In this document: piece by piece, positions 1 to 15,500 of the stretch
How positions within the stretch are numbered: position 1 is the stretch's first letter
Layout of the letters: every line of letters starts with the position of its first letter
Position numbers and translations under genes: made by a program
Source: Gordionus sp. m RMFG-2023
Taxonomy: Eukaryota; Nematomorpha; Gordioida; Chordodea; Parachordodidae
Direction: 5' to 3'
Assembly: GCF_954871325.1 (NCBI RefSeq)
Contig: NC_088775.1
Span: forward strand, 8,781,561-8,845,560
DNA: 64,000 nt
The notes under the pieces: model-generated
Told to the model about the DNA's origin: nothing
What the model saw: the letters and a program-made list of their open reading frames with translations, nothing else
Databases searched by the model: none

Positions 1-509
1 ATTGGTGGGGAAATCGCTATAACCATCGATGTTAGTTTTATCGAATAGATAGCTATAGGTTTGAGCCGATGTTAATATCAATTTTTTGGAATTCTTTGGT
101 GAGAATAACTTAAGGGAATTAAGGGTTGAGTTTTGAGGGGACAAATTACATTCGTCTATATCCACGCACGGCCCAGTTTTATTCGTCCCGCTAATATTTG
201 GTCTGTAGTAACCGGATTTACAACCACAAGAGTATCCTCCGATATTGTTGATACACAAAGAATTTGATTCCTCGGTACACGGACCCTTGCTATTAAGTGA
301 ATTGTTTCCCTCGCACTCATTAATATCCTCGCATATTGAATCAAAGTTTCCTTCTGTTTCTATGTTATCCATAATAATGTCAACGAGATCAATATTTTTT
401 TCAATTTTGACGAATCCTGGATTGCAATCGCAAGCGAATGAGCCATTAAGATTGTGACAGACCGAATTTTTGGGGCACACGTTCTTCGTATAGCTGCATT
501 CATCAATGT
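1..509 (-). CDS. EGF gene exon: two calcium-binding EGFs plus start of a third, open at window edge
   Basis: Open reading from the acceptor at 510-511 to base 1, unlike the single-module exons upstream. Module 1 is DIDECSYTKNVC to CDCNPGFV. A Cys-free spacer of about 25 residues follows, then EDINECEG to CGCKSGYYRPN. A third DIDEC opening follows and leads into more than 50 Ser/Asn/Lys-rich residues with no second Cys before the edge. The third module is therefore either interrupted by a long insertion or not a true EGF. Confidence 0.85.
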
Positions 510-3500
510 CTATCAAAATTTTTTTAATTTGTTTACTTTACTTTTATCAAAATAATAACCAATAAATTTCTGAACAAAACTAGATTACAAAATTAGTCTA
601 TAAATGCTCAATTTTTTCTGCATGATTGCTTTGTGAAAATTTTACTGGTTAGTAGAAGGTGATAATAAATAATTAGCCTATTTCTTAATAAATTTTTTAA
701 AATTGATAATATATAATAAATGATAAATTTAGTATTAAAATCAATAAATAACTTTACTTACCGATGCATTTGTTCTGAACCATAGTGTAACCCTTGTTGC
801 AAATACACTGAAACTTGCCCTCTTTATCTGAGCATCTTGAGTTGGGTGGACAAGGAGAAGACGTTTTGCATTCATCTATATCTTTGTTTTATTTTTTTTA
901 ATTTAAAAATGTGTTATCTCTTTTGCGGGTAATAAATTTATAATTCAAAATCCTTAATTGATTTCAGAAAATTTGATCTTAAGAATTAACTTGTTATAAT
1001 TTGGGGCTTGGTTCTTAAACCAAAGGATGTGAATTCATTTTTTTAAAAAATTTCCCAAATTAACATTGATCTCTCTTTTTTATTTTGATTCATACCAAAA
1101 ATCAGTCTTGAATTTTCAAATAATAGACAAATTTCTTAATAAATTTATTTCATTAATTAGCTCTACTTTCACAATTGCCTCTGACAAGTTTATATCCACT
1201 TTCGCACACGCAAACATAGCTACCGATAGCATTAATGCAAACCTTGTTGAGGCCACAAAAATTTGTTTCGTTGAAAGAACATTCATCGATATCTGTTCAT
1301 TATTTTAGTTAAATAAATTTAAAATAAGTTTAATTGAAGGATAAGAAAAATTAACTAAACTTACAACGTATTTTTCCTGTAGCTAAATTCCAAAAATTAA
1401 TTAATTAATATTCTCTCGTATATCTTAATGAATATTTATCCACTAAGAAAGTCATGTTATGACGTCAGGAGGAGAAACCTGAACACACCAATCCATTCCC
1501 TTGAAACCCCGATTTGCATTTGCAAAAGGGTTTCAATTGAGCCGAGGTCAAAACTTCGATGATCGGATTGACGCATTCCGCGTTGGCATCACAAAAGTCG
1601 TCGCAGATAGCTTCCTCTTCTTGGACATGATCGGGATCAGACACCGCCATTGTTAAGTCTGTTCTTTCTTCAGCTGAATCTTTTTTAATTAGTAATAATA
1701 ATAAAAGAAAATTTTAAATGAAGTCTAAATGTGTGTATAATACTTTGAATTTTTCGAAATTTTAATGAAAATGTTATGAATTTATAATGTATTTTAATTA
1801 TAGTATTTATATATTTGGATTTTGAATTTTTTTTTAAAATATGGATTAAAAACAGTTTGTAAATCATATGATTTATAATTGAAAAATTAACTTTTGAGGA
1901 CTTTGCAATTAAAAAATAATTAAATAGAGGTTATTACCAACCCAAAAAAACTATCTTATATAAAAGAGAAGAAAAAACCTTCTTTCATAATTTTCCCTAA
2001 CAAAATAGCTACTATAAATATTTTAAAAAATATATTTTTAATGAGTGTATGGGATTGGGGCCATTTTTATGAGGTTAATGCGTGCTACTTCTAAGACACA
2101 AATTTTAAAATAGAAATTATTATTTTATACATTTTTTGCCTATTATTTTTAAATGATAAATAATATTTAATTTTTATACGTAAAAAGTTATTAAAATTTT
2201 GATTCCCGCAACCACCCCATGCATCACTCATTCCCTAAAATAAAATTCAAGAAAAATTTAATATTTTTATACCTAAATTTTTTGTACTTAATTTTATAAA
2301 ATTTTTCTAGAGAAACTATTTTAGTTTTTTATTTTGCAATATAAAACCAATGTTTATCAAAGAAACATTCTACTTATACTTTCAATAAACAAGAATTAAA
2401 TTAAGTAAAAACAAAATTATTTTAAAAATAAAAAAAACATATAAAGACCGTCCAGGACCGGTTTATTTAGAATTAAGGTCTAAATTTGACCGTGGTCCGA
2501 CCCGGTCAGAGTGCATTACACTAATTATAAGAATTAATATAAAGGAACAAAATGAGATATTATTAAAAAATTAAGTATACTTTAAATTTTAATATGTGTG
2601 CCTTTTAGGGTTTTTGAGACAAGTTAAATATAAAAAAAAATTTGAATCGGAATCAATGTCAACCTTAAAATATTTATAATACTGCTTATACCAATATAAA
2701 AAAGAAAGTGGAAAAGTATAATATAATTTTTTTTTCAAAATTGAAAGAAAAAAAATGATAAAAGAATAATAAACACCTTTGGTACAATTGAATCCATTCC
2801 CAATAAACCCCTCCATACAAGTACAATTGTAAGATCCTAAAAAGTTAGAACATACGGACTTCTCATGACATTTGTTAAAAATATCACTAGAACATTCATC
2901 AATATCTTGTCAATAGAAATGTGAGTTAAGGGAATATAAATTTTCGTAAAACATTTTGAAGAAATTATAGGCTTTTAACTCGTAATTGCAAATATAGATT
3001 TGACACTAATCATAAATTCATAAAATATAAGAGTTCTTGCATCAGCTTACAGAATATAGACTAAAGCTTATACTGTTTTTTTTTCATCCACAAATTATTA
3101 TTCATTTCATTTACAAGAGTATTTTAAAGAAAAATTAGTTATTAGTAATCATTATAAATATACAAATCTTGAAATCAGTTGAAAGGTTTTAAGGATTACC
3201 CATGCAAACTTTACCGTCTCCTGCAAATCCCTCACGGCAGACGCAGCCATAACTTTCTGGAACATTGAAACACTGAGCGTGTACATCGCAATCATGTTTT
3301 CTTTCGGAGCATTCATCAACGTCTTTTGAAAGCAAAAAACAAATTTAAATTTCAAATATTAATTATGATATCTTTGAATTAGTTACATAAAAATGAAAGA
3401 TATGAATATGATTATGACTTATAAAATATACAGGATGTTAAGATTATTATGGTTTGTTTTTATTTTTATCAAACATTTATATATTAAAATTAAATTTTAT

Positions 3501-6500
3501 ATTTTTTGCATGGTCATAAAAAATAAATTCCCACTTAACGTGAGAGGAAATATTAGAGGGGGGGGGGGTATATGCCCATTTAGGCTATATTAGACCATAT
3601 CTATACAAGCCCTTAAAATGAATAAAAAATTTATTTGATTTTGTATATCTGCTGTATACAAATATTTTATATATAACTTCATGCAATGGTATTTAGTGTT
3701 ACAAAACATTATATATTTCTAAATATTACTAGTTTAATATCATATTAACTTAAGAATAGTAAATTTGGATAAATATTTTTTAAAATACATTAGCATTTTT
3801 TAAAAATAAGTTTTACTTTTAATTTTATATAAAACACATTTAAAAAAAATTAGGTTGGGAAGTCCAGAATGACCCTTATTACTTATATTTAACACTTTCA
3901 ATGAATTGTTAAAAGATACTTTTCAAATAGATTTAAATACAAATAGATTATTTATAAACATATATATATCTGCATATAGATACAATTAGAATATCTTAAA
4001 TATAGATACAATTTTCATCATAATGTAAGATGTGCATAATGCCTAATTTTAAAAAAATTGAAATTTTGAATTAAGATAAAAAAATTTATTGAATTGATAT
4101 TTCTTCTATAAAAATAATAATAATTGCCAAATTTTAATAATACATAAGCAAAATATATAATTAAATGATAAATGGTAATTGTTGCATTTTAACAATACGC
4201 ATACTAGTGTTTTTAAATGGCTCGAATTTTTAAAAACGGTTATTCCAATATTTTAGTCAAATTACGCAAGTCTCCGGATCGTTATGAGGTGTCCAAACCC
4301 TTCCACCAAATATGAGCAAAATCTCCACGCTTGTGAAATTTTTTTGACTTAAATAATCAAGCCGTTTGATAACATTAACACATGCAAAATATATTATCAT
4401 AAGTAATAATTGTTTAATCGCCGGGGTGGCCTAATGGGTTATGATGTATTGGAAACAGGACACAGAGGACGCAGGTTCAATCCTGGTAAGAAGCAAAGAT
4501 TTTTCAGGTTTTTCTTCGATACTGATGTGTAAAGACATATAGTAAGATGAATTTCGGAGCTTAGAGATGACACACCGATAAACAAAATGAAGGAAACAAA
4601 TGAAAATATGAATATGAAAGTTAGGGCGTTCCCTACAAGCGACGCACAGGGTGTAGACCTCCATAATGTGAAAAGTAAAATAAAGGTCAACGCAAAGAAG
4701 ACAAGATTAGCAAGTTTGAATATTGGTACACTTAAAGGTAAAACGAGAGAATTTACTACACATCCTTTCAGTATATGCTCCTCAAACTGGTTGCAAGGAA
4801 GAAGAGAAAGATGACTTTAGAGCTATGCTTGATGAAGCTGTAATGGAAATACCTAAGGATGACCTAGTCATAATAGGTGGTGACTTAAATGCACATGTGG
4901 GAAAAGCAAGAGACAGCTACATAAGGCATCATGGTGGTTTTGGATATGGAGAAAGAAATGACGAAGGAGAGCATATACTGAAATTTGCGCAAGCCTTCGA
5001 CCTTGACTTAACCAACACCTACTATAGGAAAAATAGACAGTCATTTACAGTGTTGTGATGATTTAATGAAACATATTGACGATTAAATTAAAACCCATCC
5101 ATATAAAATTATAATCTTTGCAAAAATAAATAAAATATAGACAAAGCATTATTGAAATTTCTTTTATTTATTCCTTTTGTTATTTTAATTATTTTTGCAA
5201 AGATTATAATTTTATAAGGATGGGTTTTAATTTAATCGTCAATATGTTTTATTAAATCATGACAACACTGTAATAAAATAACATATGAAAGTGGTACAAG
5301 GAAAACACAGATTGATTATCATGCTAATCTCTCGTAGAAGATTAAAAGATGTAATAGAGTGCAAAGTCATCCCAGGAGAAGATATAGCCGCGCAACACAA
5401 GCTACTAGTCATGGATTTACACATCACAAATAAATCCACTCAAAGCAAGATAAAACTGGAACCATGCATCAAATGGGGTAAATTAAAAACAATGACAGAT
5501 GCCTTTGCAATCAATGGAAACATTGAAACAATAGATTCCTCACAAGTCAGTGGAAAAATGTGGACAGACCTTTCATCCAGATTAATAGACACTACCAAAT
5601 CGACACTAGGCTTGACAAGAGGAGGTAACAAATCATACAAAGAACTATGGTGGTGGAATGAAGATGTACAAACCACTATACGGGAGAAAAAAGTCCTTTA
5701 TAAAATATGGTACAAATCCAAAAACCCAGATGACAAGACAAGATACAAAAAATTTAAGAGAATTGCTACAAAGGCGGTGGCTAGGGCCAAATCTATGGCA
5801 TACATGTATGAAGAGCTACATACCAAAGAAGGGCAAAATAAAATATACAGATTAGCCAAACAGCGAGAAAAGAATTCTAGGAATTATAAACGGAGCTCCG
5901 AAAGTAATCAAAAATAAAGATGGGAAATTGATAATAAAGGAAAGAAATAATGAATAGATGGAAAGAATATTTTCAGGAGCTTCTCAACTTTAATCCTCAC
6001 ATAATACATTTAGATGAACACTCCCCATGTCAAAACCTTATACCACCAAAAGCAGAACAGAGCAGCATCAAGCATATGAAAAACATAGAAAGCCTTAAAG
6101 CATTAGGAGATAATGGAATATATTTCCTCACAAATCTATACAATAAAATACTTATAAATGAAGAGGTTCCTCAAAAATGAAGACAGTGCTATGTTCCTAT
6201 CTTCAAAAATAAAGGGGATCCACACAATTGTCATAATTACAGAGGCATAAAATTAATGTCACACTGTCTAAAACTATACGAAAAATAATAGAAAAAGATT
6301 AAGAGACATAATCGAAATAGGAGAGACTTAGTTTGCCTTTATGCCTGGAAGATCAACATCTGATGCTATCCACGCAATTAGACAAATGAGTGAAAAATAC
6401 AGGGAAAAGAACAAAAAGCTACACATGGTTTTTCTCGATCTAGAAAAGGCCTTCGATAGAATCCCAAGAAAACCTATCTGGTGGGCGCTACGCCACAAAA

Positions 6501-9500
6501 AGGTCCCGAAAAATATATAAGAATAATACAGGATATGTATATGGGCCATACAACAATGGTCCGTAGCACAACAGGTACTTCAGCAGGACAATAGCAGAAG
6601 GAGTTCATCAAGGGTCGGCTCTCAGCCCACTTCTCTTCATTACAGTAATAGTTGTATTAGCGCCGTCTATACCTCAAACAGTCCCGTGGAATATGATATT
6701 TGCAGATGATATTGTGATACTTGCCGAATCCAAGGATGAAATGAAAGAAAGATTAGTGAGTTGGATAAATATCCTAGAAAAGCACGGACTAAAAGTAAAT
6801 AGCGAAAAGACGGAGTATATGGTGATAGGAGGAGATGAAACAGAGAGTATTGAAATAAATGAATGGCAGATATCGACAATTGAAAGCTGCAAATATTTGG
6901 GCTCCACTATACAAACAAACGGCACAATAGAAAAAGAGATAAAGACTAAAATTAATCAAGGGTGGTTAAAATGGAGATCTTTATCTGGAGTGCTATTTGA
7001 CAAAAGAATCCCACACAAATTAAAGGGAAAAATTTACAGTTCCATAGTACTACAAACTATCCTATATAGTTAGGAAACATGGCCAACCAAGGAATCAAAT
7101 GAGAGAAGTCTACAAACTATGGAGATGAGAATGCTGAGGATGATTGCTGGGGTAACAAGAAAGGATAAAGTGCGCAGTACAAGAATACTAAGTAGTTTAA
7201 AGGTATTGCCCATTAAGACTAAGTTAATGGTAAACAGACTTAGGTGGTATGGGCACACAATGAGAAGACCTTTGAACTACTTAGGAAATAAGGTTGAGAG
7301 TTTGGAAGTGATGGGTAAACGTAAAAAAAGGAAGGCCAAAACTTCAATGGGGCCATAAAGTTAGAGCCAATATAGAGAAGTATAAATTAGATAAAAGAGA
7401 TTGTATGAATAACATAAAGTGGAGAGAGATGTTGAAGGAGCTTACCACCAGAAAAGGTAGAAAGCTAAAGAGAAAATTTAAAAAAAAAATATAATTGTTT
7501 AGATTTTAATATTACAACATTCTCAACATTTTTATAATTAAGGCACCCCTATTTATCTTGTAAAATTTTTTGTAATGATGAATTTAATTCAAATATTATA
7601 AATACAGATACTTTTTATAAATGTGTATTTAGATATAGATACCACATGTTTATATCTATACTTTAGCAACTCCGTTTCCAACACTTTTTCTAAACGCATT
7701 TTTCAAATAATTATATTATATTTGTAGATTATACTTCTATCAGAGTTAGTTAGGAAAATGAGAGAATAATATTTATAAATGAAACTCACCTAAGCATATT
7801 TTGTCAGATTTTCTTGTACCAGCTGGACAATCTCCGCATTTGTAAGTACCTTGTAGATTGAAACAAACCTCATCATCATTACAGTTATGTGTACCTTCTT
7901 CGCATTCGTTTAAATCTTGTAAAATAAAATAAAATAAGATATTCTATAAATATATTATTTTAGGAATTTATTTGCTACTGAATGCCTTCTCAATCTGAAT
8001 CAGGGAAAATTATTTTAAATTTTGAATATTCTCTTAATTCACTTTTCTAGCATTAAATTAATTACTATTATACGGTGAATGTTAAAAAAACCGAAATAAT
8101 AATAATTTTATTTAAAGGATGGGGGGAGGGGGAGGAGGGGGTCAACAATTGAATACCATTATAATTGGGTGAATAAATTGAAAATATCTGAATAGCAAAA
8201 AAAATTCAATTATCTGTGAATCAATATTTGTTAAATATATTTTTTTTATAATATATTTTTCCCTGTGAAAGTGGAGTATCTATAGATCAAAACATTTTAG
8301 CAATTTTATTAGCGAATAATTTATGTTACCCTCATTCATTAGGGCAAATTCGTGGGGTAGAATGCAAAATTAGAGCATATTTTGAACGCTAACTGTGAAT
8401 GTGGTAAAAGAGATTTGCAAGTTTGTCCCTATCTAGGCTACAATTTTTTTTCCAAAAAATGTGCGGCCCCCGGATCGGACCTAAAGGAAAAACTTGGACT
8501 GGACCGAAAATAATTTCATAAACATTTCTTAAACCTGGAAAAAATTATATTTGACGGAAGGGCTCAGCCTCCCGCCCTCTTGCCGGAAGACTTGAAATTC
8601 ATTTTATCTCTAATTTTTATTTTAATTAATTATTCAAAGCATTACCTTCGCAATCAAATCCGTCTCCCGTGAAGCCCGGTATACATTCGCATTTGAAACT
8701 GCCTACCGTATTGGTACACAAAGCATAATTTCCGCATGGGTTCACGATGCATTCGTTATCATCTGACATTTCGCGAAATATTTAATTAAATTTTATTATT
8801 GTTATGTTCCCGAAAATATAAATATATTAAATGCAAATTTATTCAACAAAAAAAAGGTTTTGAAAGGTTTAGAAAGTATAAGAAAACCTTAAATTAAAAA
8901 TTAAAAGTTCATAAAAATATTCACAAAATATATTCTTAATTAAGTTACCCGTAATCACTGCTTATCAACTTTTTATAAGGTAAAAACAAATTTTTTAAAT
9001 TTGGAAAATAACAATAGCATATATGCTTGAGCCTGTTTATAAATTTGAAAAAAGATAATCTGATTTTAGTATTTATAGAATTATTTATCCTATAAATTCC
9101 GAGCAATTTAGCAATGAACTTTAGATTCACTTTTAATTTATATATATTGACAATACACGCGGATTGACTTGGAAATTAATCATGCAAGGGTGATACCATG
9201 TATTGCCTAATCTAATTATGGATAACACTAGTTTATATAATATATCTCCCTCAATATAAAACGACCACCACCTTCATTTTTTTTTGGTGTGCAACATTAT
9301 TTTTAAAATGAAATAATATAAATTTTTTTAAAAATTGATACTATTTATTTATTCAATTTACATTAAATAAAAAATTTCATTTGTAATATGAAGGGAAGGA
9401 TTTATAAAACGAGTTAAGCATTTTAAAGTAAAAACTTTAATTCGTCTATATCAAACTTCTTTTTATGAGGTCACTAAAAAAAGCTTTCAAAAAAAAGTGG

Positions 9501-12500
9501 GAAAAAAATTTAATTGGGCAATTAGACATTAAAAATCGGTATTTTGCGATTAAATTTAATTTAAGATACATAACAGTTAATAAACTCGTATTGAGGAAAA
9601 TAAAATTGACAATTAAAACGGGCTAAAAAAATTCCCAAAATGTGTAATTATTTTATCTAGGGTGTGGGGGGGGGGGTTATCCTTTAAGGATAATATTGTT
9701 ATATCACTATTAAAAAAATGACCCTTTTAAGCAATTTACCAATCAAAATATGCTATTTTCACAAGGGAATTTGCATTTCAAAAAAATACCGCCCCAGGCC
9801 ATTTATCAAAATTAGAAAAAAATGGTTGTTGGATTCATTTAGGATACATGAAAATACAAATATGAGCTACGAAAATAGAGTTCTTCTACAAGTCAAATTT
9901 GTAGATAAATTCTCAAAAGATGCAAGCTTAAAATAACATCACACTTGATAAAAGTCAATTAACTCTTTCCCAGTTAGAATATTTGGAATAATTTCAAGCA
10001 CGTTGTGAAATAACTTAATTTTAAAACCTATAAACGCTTTTGAATTTATGTGGTGGGTGTTTTTCAATGTCTTTTTTTCCAGTCAGTGTGTTTATTATTT
10101 TTTTAACTTTAAATTAAATCATTGTTTGAAGTGTGTTTATTTTTTAAATTTTTATTTTACTGGAAATGTATTTCTGAATTTATAGAAAACCTATTCGTAA
10201 TTTTTAGAAAAAAATTTTAAATAACTTTTGACATTAATATAAAGTATGAGTTAATATAAATTATATTTTCAAAATTGAGTTCATAGGGTAGATATTCTAA
10301 ACATGTTGGAATACATCATCCGTAAAATTAGATTTTTTGTAATTTAAAAAAAAAACGTCGTAATTTTTTTTTTATTTAACACGAAATAAAGGCATATTGA
10401 AGTTAACATTAAGCTGAGGATTGTTTGCATACTATAATTTTCTAAAGGTTCATTTAAAAATATTAATCACCTTCTTCATGCTGCGTTTTTAAAATTATTC
10501 ATGACGAGAAATATTAAATTGAAGGTGGTCGTTTTCTTTGTTTAGGAAGAGTTGTGGTAATTATACTGTATTATATTAATTTATAAATAAATAATTGTCA
10601 TAAAATTCCATCTCAGACTTAAAGGCACACATAAAATAAAAATTATATTATATATTATATACTATACACCTATATATAATAATAGTAGTAGATACAACAA
10701 ATATAATTATCATTTATAATAAAGTGTTGTGCAGATTTTAATTCAAAATATTTCTATATTTTTTAATTATGTTTGTAAATAAAATTATTTAACTAAAATT
10801 GATAGGAATATTTTTAATAAATTTTTTTGCAAGTCAAATAATTTTATTTTCAAATAAATTAAATGATCATCACTGTATTTAGGGTTCAGAGATGGGTTTT
10901 TTAAAAAAAATTATATTTCTTAATTAAATAAAAATCAACGTTTTCTTTTCATGATATTGGATTGATAAGATCGATCAGAATTTTTAGTTCTAGTTACCTT
11001 CTTGGGAGCATGTTTCCCCACTGTAACCTTCAACACAGTAGCATTTGCCGGGTAAGTTGCTAGTTCCTAACAGACATACACCTTTCTCCTTTTCACATTC
11101 TGGTTCGCATTTGGCTTTTTATTTATTTTTTTTAAAAAAAAGAGTTTTTGAAGTGATTACTATGGAAATGAGTTCAAAAATTGTATATAATATAAAATGA
11201 TTTATTCATAGATGAGATTTTTGGTAAAAAAAAAGAAGAATTTTTAATGTAAATTCTTTTATCATTTTAAAATTGATATAAATTAGCTAATTATGGTATG
11301 GCCGCTAATAATATAAAATCCCATCCTTTATTTGTTATCAGATATAATATAACAAATTTAAGGATATGGTATTCCAATATAAAGAGGGAATTGAATTTTT
11401 TTTGGAAATTTCTTCTTTTATTTGGGCATACAAAACCTTATTTTTTAGCAAAAAATTGGAATGTCGGACTATGTAATTTACAAAGTATGTGGTAAAATTG
11501 TATGTTGAGAGTTTGGTAGATTTTTAACTTATTTAAAAAATTGTGGTAGTTTACTAGTTAATATGGTAGACCTTGCAACCCTGAAAGCGATTATTTTGTA
11601 ATTGCGGAGGTTTTAAAAAGAAAAATTTACTTTCATCATAAATTTCCCTTTAAGTGAAATTAATGATTTTTTAAAATAGGAGATTTTCTAGGATTTCTAA
11701 AATTATGTTAATTCGACTAATATTTTTTTTTAAAAGCTTTGAATATTGACATAATCATACATATATCTATATTTTATTTTGTAATATCGAGATAAATGAT
11801 GTTAAAGTTAACATAACTTAGTTTATAAATTATAATAATAAATGAGAAAAAAGTTATTCCAAATAAATGGCCTTCTCATGTGTAATAAATATAAAGATTT
11901 CTATTACTATCTTTTAAAATTCAGACGCCATATTTAATTTTTTTTAAGGAGAATGTATTTCGATGAAAACATGATCTCAACTTTTATAGATCTTTGTCAG
12001 TTTCATTTTCAATCCAATCTATCTTAATTAAGTACCAAGAAAAACCATAGCAGCGGAGTTAACGATGCACCCTGTCCCTCGCATTTTAAAGGACGCAAGA
12101 ATTAAAAAAAAAATTTTTAATATCGTATATTGGAAGTTCATTTTCATTTATAATTTGCAGTGTTGTTAAAGAGCACAATTTTTTAAAAACGGTTAACCAA
12201 ATACTTTAGCCAAAAAAATATTATGGCCTGGAATTTTAGAAGATCACATACTTTATTCATAATAATAATGCCAACCTATAATTTCACTTTGGTAATAGCT
12301 TGCACTAGATCTGTCAAGAGATATACGGCCATCTGACACCTCAATCAATCAGCCTTACAGCATAGGGCCATTCTCTGAGTGAGTAAGGATTATTCACTCA
12401 GAGACTGGCCCTATGCTTGCTAAGGCGAGGTTAGATCCTAAAATCCTTGCAATAGTGCACGTTTTCTCTCAAGCAGATCTAAGTTTAGGCATATTATTTA

Positions 12501-15500
12501 AATTAAAGATTTTAGTCAAATTAATATAATTATTTCCGAATATTTGGAAATTTTAAGCCGCTCTTATTATAAAAAATATAAGGAAATATCAAAGTCGCCT
12601 AAATAGTTAATTTTAATTTTAATTATATCTTTTATATTTCATCACGGAGGCCATAAAAAAGAAAAAAGAGAACGGGGCATAGTTGTAAGACCACTCTAAT
12701 ACAAGTGTCAGTAACCTTCTTTTTTATTTAAATTTAAGGAGCTCTTATATAACCTATTTTTTTTTAAATTATGGGGCATACTCATAAAAATAAAAGAGGC
12801 CAAATTAGTGATTTTCTATTCTCCTAAAAAAATATTAAAATGACCTTTGGGGGAGGTGCTCAAATATAAAATTGTTTAGAGTTGCTAATTGTTATCTTAG
12901 GGTTGTGTTGCTCTAAGCACTCTCTAACCTTTCCCTTCTAAGCCAATGCCGCAATAATAACTTTAATATCATAATATCTCTTAATACATTCATAGATTAA
13001 GTACAGCAGGAAGATTAACAACTAGCATTATGATTAAATGTATTTCAACTAATTTTTACACGACATTATTCTGTGTCGGCCTTTTTTAATTCAAACTTAG
13101 ATAGATAATATACTAAATTCAAATGTTGTTAATAAACTATATAAAATTTCTGTTGATAGTCTATAACTTAGTAGATTCCAAAAATTTTATTTAATTACAA
13201 AAATGATATTATTTTATATCATAAGCATAGTGAGGAGATTTGTTAAGAAGAGGTGGGGGCATGGTTCTATTAGGTTGGTTTTTCCATAAATTTTATATGA
13301 GGAAGTCCATATATTGCAGATCTTTAGCTATATTATATTTTTCAAAGAATAATTTTGGGATTTCACTTGCTTTTTTTAAAATATAAAATCCTTTTTATGT
13401 CTATAAAAATTTTGAATTATAGTCATTATTTTAACAAAATTATTAACTTTAGCTTTTTTTTTTGAATATTAATCTTTATAGTGATGTAATGTATATTTTT
13501 GGGAAGTGGAGAGGGGGAAAATATTTATATTAGCTTAAAATGATATTTAGGAGAAGAAGCAAATTTCAGATAAAGGGGGTGGGGGGTGGTTTCATCCCAT
13601 GGTTACGCCAATGTATTATATATTATATAAATATAAACATTTAATCATTTTTTTTTCTCCAATGACTAAATTATGATTGGTATTTAAATTAACCTTTTTA
13701 TTGGGGTTAAGATGATACTATAATTGCCTAATACCTAACAAATTGATATCTGGGAGTACATTACGCATAATTTTTTTTAAAAAAAACTATATAAATATAA
13801 TATAATTGCATTTATATAAGATATGATATACAAAAGTCATTTTTTTCAATTATAAATAGTTATTAATACTTTAATTACATAATGCACAATTTTTTTTAAT
13901 TTTATTTTCATATTTAATAATTCGATGTAACCTCTTCTTTTATTATTTTTTTCTAAAAAAAAAAAATTGTATCATCTTCTACTAGTATTTAAAAATATCC
14001 AACAAAATAAGAGCCGATTACATGAACAATGAAATCTAAAATCCTAAATATGCTATTTAGTAAAAAAAAATTATATAGATATAATAATTGAGGTTTATTA
14101 AGAGATTATAAATCTAAAGAAGAGGCATTTTTTAAGTTCAATGGCACCATGAAAATTTATATTATGTTAAAATAATAATAGTTTAGTTTATTTTTTTAGC
14201 TTTTTTCCCTTTTCTTTTCTTTTTCTTTTCTTATTTTATCTTTTTAGTTTTTATTTATATGGAGATGGAGAAAGGGCAAGAAATAGTTAGTTAAATGCAC
14301 AAATTGTCAAATTATAAATATTAAAAAAAAAATTTTTTATTGTAATAAATAAAATAATATAACAAAAATTATTACTATATTACACATTATTATATAATAC
14401 AACTTTTTATATTGTCAAATGAAGGAATTGTAACAATAAATTTTTTTTGTATAAATATTGTTTAAAATGTAATATTTTTAAAAATATGTTATGTTATATA
14501 ATTTCAATGAAAGTTAAAGTTTTTCCGGTGAAGACGAGAAGAGAGTTAACATTTTGAATTGTCGACAACCTTATTATTACAAATTGTTTATATTATGTTA
14601 AATATCATATATTATTATGTACCAATTTGTTTGCAAATGCCTAATTTACATAATTTATCATGTAATTTAGATAATTATTATTTATTTATATTATTGATAA
14701 TAAAAAGCGAAAAAAAAAATGAGAAGAAAATTTCCTGCCAAATGCAATGTCATGTATAATTTATAATTTGTCATTATAATGACAAAGTAATTATGTAGTA
14801 TATAATCCCCCCCCCTTTAAGTTCAACGTTTACTCTTCTTTTATATAAAAAAAAATAAAAGTGAAAACTCAATTGCATACCTTTGATTTAAGCTTAAATT
14901 ATTGCAAATTGTCACATAAGTAGAAGTAAATATTATCTAATCTATTTTATTACGCGATTTTGTCGGCCAAAATTAGGTTGGTTTATTTATAATTATTATT
15001 TAACTTTACAGTTTACATATTTTATTTTTAATGGGATGATAAATAAGTGCCTTTTTAATTCTTCTTCTTTCTTTGCAGATAAGGTTTTTTTTATATTGAA
15101 ATTAAGAATGTGGATTATAAAGAAAATCCTAAATCATTCTAAGATGAATGAATCAATGAAATGATGGCATTTAAATGATAAATATCCATAAAACTAGAAA
15201 GATTTCATTCTATGTTTATATATATATATTCGTATTAGTATTCGTAAAAAAATAAATATAAACGATTTTAGACATGTTTGGCTGGTTTAGGCTTAATCTT
15301 TAGAATATTTTAGTTTCCTTTTTGGAAATAATCGATTGAAAAATGGAGTTATCCAAAACTTTAAACTAATATTAAGGTTGAAAAATATTCTTCAGGGTTC
15401 CTTATTTATCCTTAAAATCATCAAGTGAAATATTGAATCAACTGTTTTGGCCCTCGAGAGTTAAAATAGAATGCATTGGCAGCCTAGAGAGCAAAATTTC

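Noticed and set aside
156-344. 62-residue minus-strand open frame
   Set aside because: Shadow of the EGF exon in another frame.
4420-4492. A functional tRNA gene
   Set aside because: The B box is one base short, the acceptor stem does not pair, and it sits beside retroposon sequence.
9718-9936. 72-residue plus-strand open frame
   Set aside because: Lys/Ile-rich, no family likeness, lies in an intron with no splice signals.
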